A stretch of 33,925 nt of DNA from Polyrhizophydium stewartii (lineage: Eukaryota > Chytridiomycota > Chytridiomycetes > Rhizophydiales): positions 1 to 33,925 of the forward strand of contig JADGIZ010000052.1 of NCBI GenBank assembly GCA_027604665.1, in the 5' to 3' direction. The position numbers were made by a program, and so were the translations under genes. Under the pieces are notes generated by a model, which was given only the letters and a program-made list of their open reading frames with translations, ran no database searches and was not told where the DNA came from. The stretch's first letter is position 1. Every line of letters begins with the position of its first letter. Of this stretch, positions 12,401-22,000 are shown in pieces.

Positions 12401-15400
12401 CGCCGCCCAGTGCACCCGATTGGGACGAAGTGGCACCCGCGCCGGATGCTGCGCTGCCGGCGGCAACCTCGGCAACGGCGAGCAGCGCAAAGTGGCGCGA
12501 CAGATGCTCGACAACGGGCCAAGCCTGGTCGTGCAGCTCACTGGCGGTGGCGCAGGCAAAAATAACCGAGATCACGGCACGAAGATGCTCGTCGATCGAG
12601 TTCTTGCGCCAGCGAGGCATCGGCTCCTCAAGATCGGAAAAGGGCGACGACTGCTGCGACGACTGCTGGGTCGGCTGCGAAGGCGCGTCGAGCATTTCAG
12701 AGTCGGCCGGAGCCGCGGTGCGAGCATGGTCGCGCATGAAGCGCCCAATGTGCGACTGGACGTGCGACGACAGCAGTGAGGAGCTCTCGTCAAAGTCGAC
12801 CAGGATCGGAAGGCACGCCTTGGCAAACTGCAGTGCCTGCGCACGCAGGTGTGGCGCCGAGTCGGCAGCGCTCGCAATACGCTGCGAGGCGGCGAGGATC
12901 TCGTCGAGGCGAAGCGACTGCGCACGCGAGCTTCCGTGAAAGAGCACATCGATCGACAGCGCCGAGTCGGGGTTGGCGAGGAAGCCGAGCGCCGACTGGT
13001 CCTTGAGCCAGCGCCGATTGCGGCCGCCAAACTTGCCCAGGATGCTCATCGTGGTGTGGCTGTGCTGCTGGTTGTAAGGGCTCGGCTTGAGGTGTTTCCA
13101 GAGCGCATTCATCAGATCGTCGATGACCGGGTTCAGCATGGGCTCGAGGAACTCGTGGTTGAGGTTATCGACGCAGAGCTCGAGCGTGCGCAGGCTTTGG
13201 CTGACAAGGTCGGGGCCGGCCTGGAGCGCAATGACGAGCGGGCGCATGAGGAACGACAGATACGGAAGCAGCACCGACAGGCGCACAGGTACCGTGAGGC
13301 AGAGCTCAACAAAGAGCTCCTTCATGTGCGGCTGATGCGCCGACGCAAGCAGGGCATTGAGCGTCTCGAGCAGCACTTGCAGTAGGGGCAGGACCTCTTG
13401 GTAAAGCAGCTCGAATCGGCCGCCGCCGATGCTGCGGAACAACGAGCGCAGCAGCGAAAAGTAGTTCAGCGGATCCTTGGCTTTGGCGGACATGCGCAGC
13501 GACGACATGATGATTGTCGCCAGGTGCGGACGCAGCACAATCTCGTTGGTGTCGGGGAACAGCGTGACAGCCATGAAGAGCAGCTTGAACAGACGAAGCA
13601 TCACCGACGCTGCCGCCGAGTCGCTGTTGCCCAAGTCGTCCAGCCGCCCGACGAGGAACGAGAGCAGCAGGCCCGAAAAGTTGGCCGACACGGCCACGTT
13701 GGCCAGAAAGTACTGTGGGATGGCCAGCACCGCCGGGTTCTTGACCGATTGCTCAAACAGATACTGGATGTGCGTTGCAAACACCTCCTGGAAAATGGGA
13801 GGGTCCACAAACGTAAAGATGGACGCAAGGGCCTCCAGCACCTCCTTGTCCTCTTTGGCAGCGGCAGCGGCCGCGGCCGACACAGCCGGCTGCTGCGCCG
13901 CGGATCCAGGCGCTCCAGGAGCAGAGCGCATCTGGCTCAACTGCGAAGATGGCGGCTGCGATGATTGCGTAGTTTGAGATGCTGAAGAGGCACCGGCCAC
14001 GGGCGGAATCACAGGCGCGGGAGGGCGCTCTGTTCCGTCGGGCTCGGTCGAAAAATACTCGAAGCAGTACAGGCCGTCCTTGAAGATGCGCACGAAGATG
14101 TCGACCTCGTCGCCGAACGAGTGCGTTGCAAAGCCGCCTTGGTCGTCAGGTACGACTTGAGAGTGGCTGCGCAAGGCAAAGAGCGTCGTCTTGATGCCAA
14201 GAAGCACGTTTTTGATCTGCGTGCGGAAGTCCTTGATCAAGTCCGCGCAGCCGTCAAGAGGCCGCGAGCAGGTGCGGATCGGCTGCACGTAACCGAGATC
14301 GACGAAGCCGTCCATCTCGAGCAGTTGGCTGAAGTTTTCTTCTGCCGCCTTGTCCTTGTCGGCTGCGCGCTTGCGCTGCAGGTACGCGAGCACGGTCGGA
14401 AACATCTCGTGAATGGCGCCGAGGCGTGTGGCGAAGGCATCCAGCGTGCGGATGAGAAGTTTACGAGCTTTTCCAACAGAGCAAGAGGAGAAGTGTCAGC
14501 ACCAAGCCGTTGTGCCTCTGCAAGCCAAGAAACGTCTAGACTGACCTTCTGCCTTGGACTCTTGCGTGACGACGTTGTCGATCAAACTCAGCAGCAGCTT
14601 GGCGCACATGGTCTGGATCTGGGGAGGGAAGATGGGGTCGTGTAGGTTGCGCGAGTAGATGTGGATGATGCGCGAAATCTGCGCCAGCGTCAACTCGCTG
14701 CGCACGCTGTGGATCAGATCAACCAGGACGCTGTGGGCGAGGGGCCTGCGTTTTCGATCAATGCAGTGTCAGCGGTCGCGAACGCCCTCAAAAGCTCGGG
14801 CATGCAGGCGAGAGTGGGGGGCTCAGCCTGCCTGAGAGTTTCGCGGCAAGTCACACCGCTTCCGACCAGAAGGTCATCGTTGAGCAGCAGGTCAATGTGG
14901 GGCACGAATGCAGAGCGGAAGTCCGTGTACCACAGATGACGCGTCGCAACAAGCAGCTCCTGTTCGGAAGCATCAGCATCGACGAACGGGAAACGCATGC
15001 TGGCAGTCTTTCGCAGCCCAAGACCTGACCTTGCGCGTGCCCGAGGCGTCTGGTGGGCAGTCTTTCATCAGACAGATGACGCTGTTGGCAATATCGTGCT
15101 CGTAGGGCTTGAGCAGTTCCGTGAAACTGCGCAGAATGTACGCGACAAAGGAGACCGTCTGTTGCGCGTTGTGGCGTTAGCACCCAATGGGGAACATGAA
15201 TTGCAGGCAAGCGGGCTGCATGGTGTTGCTACTGACGCACCTTGACCTGAAGCGACTTGAACTCCGCGAAAAGCGCCGCGTTTTTGATGTCGGGGGCCAT
15301 GCCGAGGAAGATGGTGCCTGCAGCCTCTGCGTCGGCATGCGCTTTCTGCTGCTGGGGAGGCTGAAGCTTGAGGACCTTTACGATCAAGGGCACAAAGAGC

Positions 15401-16593
15401 GGCACACTCCCGGCGACGAACTTGCGATGGATCTGGAACAGCACGGCAATAGTGATCGGACACTCGGTGAGGACCTTGAAGCTGAACAGCGACGGGGGCA
15501 GAGTCTTTTTCGACCCCGAATCGCCCGCCTGCTCCGAGGCCTGACCGTGTGCATCGGCGCCGGCGTCTGGACCAAACGCGTCCTCGACGGCCTTTTCCAT
15601 GTTCGAGTGCATCTCCTGGACGGTGTCGAGAAAGGGCTGCACGAAGCCTTCGACGTGTTGCTTGTAGTTCTTGTGCAGGTCGACGATGATCTTGAGGCAC
15701 AGGACGCCATTGTCCTCGTTGTCTTGGCGGAGCACAAGCATCAGCACCGTCATGAGCTCCGAGACATACTGCTTGAGGGCCTCGTTGTGCGGAAATCGGT
15801 GGATGATCTCGAGGATGATGTTGCGAAGTTTCTGGCGGAGGGTCAGCGGCAGGCCTGGCGCGGACAGAGGCAAACTGGCGCGGGGCAGGGTGGAAAGCGC
15901 CTGGCGTACATGGTTGTCTTGGTCCGGCCGGAAGGCGGGCGGCACACGCTCGAGCAGCTGCAGGAAAACGGGCAGGATGTGTGCCAGGAAGCGCGGGTAC
16001 TCGACCGACTGCACGATCTCGATCGAGTCGCGCAGCTCGGTGACGATGGCGACCTTGACACGGTTGTCTGGCAGCCGTGTCAAGATCGGCGAGAGGTGAG
16101 CGCTCTGCGGCGCCGGGACGCTGGGTGGGCAGCGCGGCGTACCGATGTTGGGGTCGTTGAGGCGGTTCGCATGCACTGGCGTCAGTTGAAGGCGGTCAGC
16201 GGCGGGCAGCGGATGTACGGCGAGGCGCTGGAGGCACACACCCTCGCAATTGGATGCCGTGAGCGTCTTGGGATGCAGGTGCGGGCGTGCGCGGGCGTGC
16301 GTGGACGTGCAGGCGTGCGGGCGTGCGGGCGTGCGCCAGCGAGCGTGAGCGCGAGAGATGGACGATGCGGGCGTGGTGGAGCGGGTCGGCGCGGCGGGCG
16401 AGCGGGCCAGCGTGGCGGGTGGCGGGCGGGTCAGTGATGCTGGCTGAGAGCGGGCTGCGGGCCGGGCCGGGCGCGGGCCGGGCCGCAGGCCGAGTGCGGG
16501 CTGCGCACCATCTCGCTCGGCAGGCGCGGGGCCGCTCGCTTGAGGCTGGGGGCGCGGCGGGCGGGAGAGGCGGGGGAGTCGGCGGAACCCCAT
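3469..16593 (-). CDS. TRA1: TRA1/TRRAP-like pseudokinase scaffold of SAGA and NuA4
   Basis: Tra1 is the giant nuclear PIKK-family scaffold through which activators recruit SAGA and NuA4. Proposed exons, 5' to 3': 16593-16143 (start uncertain), 16067-15241, 15158-15030, 14959-14832, 14745-14546, 14467-11372, 11272-9536, 9467-8304, 8227-5562, 5483/5485-5375, 5269-4860, 4789-4555, 4477-4397, 4334-4157, 4085-3934, 3856-3677, 3585-3469. From exon 2 on this gives about 3,800 residues, like yeast Tra1 and human TRRAP. Family landmarks appear in order: TELRDSIE and DNEDNGVLCLKI near the N-terminus, FRSIGGGRFE and ITVPVRLSVL-like HEAT blocks, FKVEIGRKLLDHL, a FAT domain (exon 9), a PI3K-like domain (RGHDGSQHRF) and a C-terminal FATC segment ending MPQL. 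Kinase motifs are degenerate: GHRHPQKIH replaces the catalytic DRHxxN type and no DFG is present, as known for Tra1. Joins keep phase and restore conserved blocks. Exon 1 is weak: Pro/Arg-rich, possibly with a further intron. Confidence 0.93.
5354..5373. repeat. CA/GT dinucleotide microsatellite at a TRA1 5' splice site
   Basis: Six CA units followed by a TACACGCAC stretch. Read on the TRA1 strand, this is a GT-rich run beginning right at the 5' splice site of the intron 5374-5270 (GTGCGTGTATG...). Confidence 0.7.
11273..11371 (-). other. TRA1 intron with a C11 tract next to its 3' splice site
   Basis: A 99-nt intron, GTGCGT to TAAAG. Eleven consecutive C (G at 11280-11290 on the + strand) end only a few bases before the acceptor. 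Splicing joins ANK to GLQQVV in phase 1, matching the conserved Tra1 block before the KLPKxLLQ motif. Confidence 0.85.
14746..14831 (-). other. GC-AG intron in TRA1
   Basis: The conserved block C-RETLR / PLAHSVLVDLIH is interrupted here. The only donor that restores it is AG|GCAGGC, because no GT lies at the boundary. The acceptor is AACGCAG, with a GCTGAC branch motif upstream. The intron is 86 nt and would be a GC-AG class intron. Confidence 0.8.
16281..16336. repeat. Tandem GCGGGCGTGC-type repeat in the TRA1 5' region
   Basis: Degenerate 8-10 bp units of the type GCGGGCGTGC run in tandem about six times. They lie in the proposed exon 1 (or leader) of TRA1. If translated on the - strand they give repetitive His-Ala-Arg-Pro residues, one reason to doubt that this part is truly coding. 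Confidence 0.7.
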
Positions 16594-16659
16594 AATTCCT
16601 GAGGACGCGCGCACGCGCAGCCTCTGGCGCGGCGGCGGGCGGGCGGGCGACGTGCCGCA
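16594..16659. promoter_or_regulatory. 66-bp divergent intergenic region between TRA1 and NPR3 starts
   Basis: Only 66 bp separate the proposed ATG codons of the two divergent genes. The segment holds an alternating CGCGCGCACGCGC stretch, a GGCGGGCGGGCGGGCG run and a GACGTG hexamer just before the NPR3 ATG. No TATA box is seen. If TRA1 actually starts in a shorter exon, the shared promoter would be larger. Confidence 0.5.
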
Positions 16660-19009
16660 ATGGTCGTGCTGGGCGTGCTGGTCGTCGCGCTGTCCTCGCG
16701 CGGCCACCAGATCGTCTTCAGGTACCCGCTCGACGCCGCGCGCGACCGCCCGCCTCCGGAGCTGCTGCTGGCGCCCGCCGCTGCCGCCGCACCCGCCGCG
16801 CCGCCGCCCCAGCAGCGCCTTCACACCCCCGCCCACTCTCGCCGCGGCTCGGACGCACCGCAGTCCAAGACCGCCTCGACGTACCTGGGCTTCGACTGCG
16901 GCTTCCTGTCCGATGTGCTGTCGCCAAAGCTGGCCCTGCGCGACCGGCCATTCCACCTCAGCATCGATAGCATCGACTTTGTCGGCCTTCCGACGCAGCT
17001 GAACGCCAACCGCCCCGGCACCGGCCTTCGCTTCGCCCGCCTCGTGCAGAAGCGCAAGGCCGTTGCCGCGGTCCGGGCACACGAGGCCACCGCCGCGGCC
17101 GCCGCCGCTGCCGACCGAGGCGCTGCCGCGCTGCCGGCGCACCAGCATCCCTTGGCCGCAGCATCGGCCGCGGCGCAGTCTTCGGCGTCGGTCTCTGGCC
17201 AGCCCGACAACCCGCCGCCCGTTGCGAGCCCCGCGCTGTCGCTGCACACGCTCGACCCGCATCCGTCCGCTGTCCCGCGCGGGCCTGGTGCACAAGGCCT
17301 ACCGCCGGCCGCCTCAGCCCCTCCGCACAAGCCGCTGCGTGCAGGAACCCAGTCCCAGTTGACTATGTTCAACCTCGTCTTTGCGATGCAGGCCGACTCG
17401 CACAGCGGCAGCAACTACGATCTCGAGATGGCCGCCATCTACGACAATGTCATTGCAAAGGTCACCGCCGCACTCAAGTACGAGCAGCTACGCCGCGGCT
17501 ACCTGCGCAAGGAGACAGAGCTCATTCTCGCCATCAAGGACGAGTACCACGCTCGCCACGCGGCTCATGCCCCGGCGTCGCATACCAACCAGGCGGGCAT
17601 GCCCTCGCCGGCTTCCGACGATCATGAACAGCTGGAGCAGCACCTGCAGTTGCTCATCCTGCGGCAGAGCAGCCTTGCCCGATGCGTTGCCCACATATAC
17701 CACGCTCTGCGCGGACAAATGAGCCCGCATCTCCAGATCAACGACTCTGTCAGCCTCACCATCCGCACTCACGGCTTGACCCCCGATACGCTGCAGCTCG
17801 CCGACATCCCCCTGATCGACGAGCCTGCGCCGGACTCTCTCAAGCAGCTGCCAAAGCTGCGACCATACCTGGCTCTCTTACTGCTACATCATCCCGAGGA
17901 GATCATCGCCATGCTTCCAGCTGACGCATCGCCACTCCTTGTCGAGCTGATCCAGGCCGTCACACCAACCCTGTCGTGAGTAACCGCTATGCGCCATGGC
18001 AGCTCAAGCAAAAAGCATGCGCTAACAGCTCTCTTTCCTCGCCGCAGGTTCGAACAGCTCCAGACGACGCTTGGCTGCTCGCTCTCGCAGATCTACCGCC
18101 TCGCCGCGCACTTGTACGTTTGGGGCAAAGCCCGAATCATTCATGTGGTCAACAGCCGCAACGCCTATGTCGTTTCCCCTCGCGCTCAACTCGAGCAGTA
18201 AGCCACGCCCGCAGCGCCATCACCTTCATCGGCGCGCTGGGCTCACTCCGCGGCCGCGACCCCCCCCCAAAAGACTCGCATCGCTTGCTCCCGAGTTCAA
18301 ACGCTCGTTCAAGGACTTGGACTTGTTGGGGGTCATGCAGCAGCTCTCCACCCCGCAGCAGCTCACGTCTATGCGGCGGGAGAACCGCAATGTGTATCTG
18401 GAGGCCATCACATTTTTGATGCGCAAGAACCTCGTTGTGCAGCTGCACATGTACATTTGTGAGCAATAGCAAATCGCAGCCGCCTGCACCTGAGCCTTGG
18501 GCAGCGCTCACGTGTGATTTCCTGGATGCGCAGATCTGCAAGTGCCGTCCGAAATCTACCAAAAGACGGACGCAAAAGACAACTCCCAGGCTTTGTGGGA
18601 CGCATCCAAGCAAGGACCCATGATTATCGCCAATCCAGCTTCGCCCACAGACGCCGAGAAGGCTTGGATCGCCGAGATTGCGCGGAAGCATCCAAAGCCC
18701 GTGTCGTCCTTGTTTCTCAGGTCGGGCAACTTGGCCGCGCCAAGCCAGCAGCGTGTCTGTATGCTGACTCTGACGGCGCACAGGCTCGTGCCGTACTTCA
18801 ATGGCCGCGTGCATGCGGATGAGATTTTGTTTCGCGAGAACATCGAGGGGTGTGTTTTCAGTCCCGCAACTGGATGTTTGCCGCTCAATCTGACACCGCG
18901 CTCGCACGCGCACGTGTTTGTATGTGTGCGTAGAAAGGACCTCAAGGCTATTATTACGCGCTTCAAAAACGAGCTCGTCACCACGCTGCACACCGAAGAC
19001 CCTGCGTGA
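16660..19009 (+). CDS. NPR3: NPR3/NPRL3-like GATOR1 (SEACIT) subunit
   Basis: Npr3, with Npr2 and Iml1/DEPDC5, forms the GATOR1 complex. GATOR1 acts on Rag/Gtr GTPases at the vacuole and turns TORC1 down when amino acids are short. Exons are 16660-17975, 18048-18197, 18274-18458, 18534-18720, 18784-18849 and 18934-19009, giving 659 residues. All junctions keep phase. The N-terminus VLVVALSSRGHQIVFRYP is the hallmark start of this family. It is followed by a long Ala/Pro-rich insert (around residues 130-230), then a MFNLVFAM block, a winged-helix-like block (SLSQIYRLAAHLYVWGKARII), NAYVVSP, and a C-terminal PYFNGRVHADEILFRENI block with the TLHTEDPA end. The last block matches the conserved Npr3 C-terminus. 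It diverges from TRA1 and converges on UTP10 with 39 bp between stop codons. The intron at 18198-18273 carries a C9 tract. Confidence 0.93.
18260..18268 (+). repeat. C9 homopolymer in an NPR3 intron
   Basis: Nine consecutive C end five bases before the acceptor CAAAAG of the 76-nt intron 18198-18273. The intron's branch sequence is not a clear GCTGAC. Confidence 0.8.
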
Positions 19010-19048
19010 GCGCGTGAAAGCCCGCGTCGTGCTGTGGATAAAGCGCAA
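19010..19048. other. 39-bp spacer between convergent NPR3 and UTP10 stop codons
   Basis: The two genes converge with too little room for two separate 3' UTRs. Their transcripts must overlap tail to tail. No canonical AATAAA is visible here. Confidence 0.7.
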
Positions 19049-22000
19049 TCATGCCGAAAAGTACTGTTGGATGGGCTCGCCCAGGTAATGCTGAATGAGC
19101 AGGCAGAGCTCCTGGCACGACTTTTCGACATCTTCGTCGTCGTCTGCGGCGCGCTGGCGTCAGCAGGCAGGGGCGGCACGCCGGAACATCCGGCACGTGA
19201 CAGACCTTCCATAAGCTCGGCGAGGAAGGGGATGGTCTCGGGGAAGAAAGCGAGCATCTCCTCGCCCAGCCGCGAGTACATCTCATGGAGTACTTTGATG
19301 CACGCCCAGCGCACCTCAGCGGTGTCCGAGCGCGTGCGGCTCAGTGCCGCGCGAGTCAGCGCCTTCCAAGTCTTGTCACCCCGGAACGTGACTGCAAGCT
19401 GGGCGATACAGGGAACAAGGTACTGCGACATGCGATCCTGCGGCTCTTGTGTGAGCCAGCGGGCGTGCCGACACATTCACGCCTCGTGCATGGTGTTTGG
19501 CACTCTCACCTTGAATGCGACATCGTGCATACTGGCCTGCTCGGTCTGCAGGATCAGCGCATCCAAGATCGACTGCAGCCTGTCGGATGTGATAAAGTCT
19601 GGGCGGAGCGTTAGCCGTGCAGAGGTGCAGCGTGGAGGCGTCAGCCACGCACCATTGGGACCATGGAACAGGAAGCAGCTTCGGATATTGGCGACAATCA
19701 GGATCCAAATGTCCGCGTCAACTTGCTGATTGTCGACAAAGCGTTGCAGCGTCGCCAGTGCATTGTCCAACAGATACGCAAAGTATGGCACGAAGATGGA
19801 CTTGAGCTCCGCAAATAGGCGCTCGCTGAGGCGGTAGAGCAGCTGCTGGCGCGAAAATACATTGTCGTCCGTCCAGCCTGTCGGAGCCCGACGGGTTAGC
19901 AGCGGTCAACAAAGCGGCACAGCGTCATGCGAGCGGGGGGGGGAGCGCACCTGACTTGCGCAACATCTCGGATGTAGCCCAGTCGACAATCTTGAGGAAG
20001 ATGGGCCGGAAAATGGTTTCGTTGGTCTTCATCATCATGGCGATGAAGGCCGAGATCATGGCATCCTCGGCAGCAATGCTCTGCAAGCCGGGCCACTCGT
20101 TAGCTCGACGCTGCTTCAAATGAAAAGATACAGGCCGATGCAGCCTGAGTGCACCTTCTCGACAACTTGCTTGGCCGGGCCAGCGCATCGATATCCAAAG
20201 CCCTGCAGGAACAGGGCCGTGAGCGGCTTGATGGACTCGGCAATGGCCGCCTGAGGCGAGTTCGCAATGAGCTCCGACGCGAGCTGGAAGAGCGACACCA
20301 GCGCATATGGGCCAGACTCGATCGCAGCAGGCAGTCGCTGCGCCATCGGTCGCAGCAACACACGGATGGGCACGTGCTTAGCCAAGCCTGCTGAGATGGC
20401 GGCGGCCAGCTGCTGCACGCGCAGCGGCATCGCCTCGATGGCCGGGTCAACAACAAACGAAATGATGTCGGCGAGATACGGGCTGGCGAACTGAGAGAGC
20501 GTCTCGACAAGAACGACAAAGGCGCCAAAGACGGCGGCAAGCATTACGGGGCGGGACTCAGAGCGCGCTGCCAGGGCGGTGTGGCCCGCGGCAATGATTG
20601 TCGGCACCATCTGCGGCATGAACGGAACGGTGCGGGGGCCAAGCGCGACAGACAGCGCCGACAGACAGACGATACAGGACGACGACAACGCCTCGTTCGA
20701 CGACTTGGCGCAGTGCTCTGAGAGCAGGGTCTTGACGCCGTCGGCCAGGGCGTCGGGTATGCGGCTGCCAACCAGCGCCGCGATGCCTGCGATACAATCG
20801 GCTGCCAGCTGCTTGCTCTCGGCCGCCTTGTTCTCGGGGTCGGCCGCGGCGAGGATCCGGTACAGAGCGTGCAGGATGGCGACAAACTGCGTCTCCTCGA
20901 GATCGTCGACGCCGGCGAGAGCAGAAAGGCGCTGTTTGAGCATGACAAGCGCGCGGTGGCGGATTGCGTCGTCAGACCGCGCGAGTAGCCGCTCAGTAAC
21001 GCCGACAAAGACGCCCAGCGCCAGAAGATTGTTGGCCAGAGCGAGAGCGTCCTGCAGGCTGTTCATGAGCATGCGACCAAACTTGGCATCCGACGAGCCC
21101 GGCCGCGTCTGTGCCTCGCCCGCAAAGGCGCTGACGGCGTCCGACTCGAGCAGCAGGATCTCCATGAGCTGCAGGTGCAGGTTGTCGGCCTCGCTCCGGA
21201 TGTCCGCTTCGTCGCCCAGCACCGACACCAGGCTTTTGGATTTCAGAGCATGGCCCAAGAAGTTGACGAGCTGGAGCTTCACGCGACGGATCGTCTTGAG
21301 CTCGGTGCCTGCATCGAGCAGCGGCGACGCAAACTCCGCCTGTCGGCAAGGCAGGGTTCGGCTCATTTGGGCGACCTTGATGAGAGCCTTGAGCTGCTCG
21401 CCATGGGAGAACTGGTGAGCAAGACCGAGGCTAAAGGTGATGGCGTCGTTCGAGTCTGACGTCCGCTGTGCGGCCAGGAAGTTGCTGGTCACGCTGCCCG
21501 TGAGCACGAGCGCGAGCATCGAGCCCAAGTGCGCCTCGGCGCCGAGGGTCTGGACCAAGAGCGTGAATAGCCGCAGGCGGCGGTGCGTTGGAATGTGGGG
21601 CAGCGCCTGAACAAAGACGTCCATGATGGGCTTGAGCTCCGCAAAGGCCTCCCCGTCGAGATGGCGCATGAGCGCAGGCACAATCGTCTGCAGCGTCTGC
21701 TGAATGACGTGGAAGCTGAAATTGTCGTCCTGGCGCAGGATGTTGGCGCCCATGAAGGTGAAGACGGGCATGATGTTGATGAGCACGCTCTGCGGCGCAA
21801 CCGACGCGACGGTCGACAGCAGCAGCAGTGCCGCGTTGTGCGTCTGCGGGTTATCTGTCACGCGAATGCATTGCACCACAAGGTCGATGCGCACGGCGTC
21901 CTCGCTGACGAGCAGCGTGCGGCTGTCGATTTGGCTGCGGAACAGCTGCTGCAGCGCAGACAGAATCAGCTGCTTGAAGTACTCGACCTCGGTCAGGGTC

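Noticed and set aside
16430..16511. Alternative TRA1 start at the ATG at 16511
   Set aside because: This frame meets a stop codon after 26 codons, so it would need yet another intron to reach the conserved exon.
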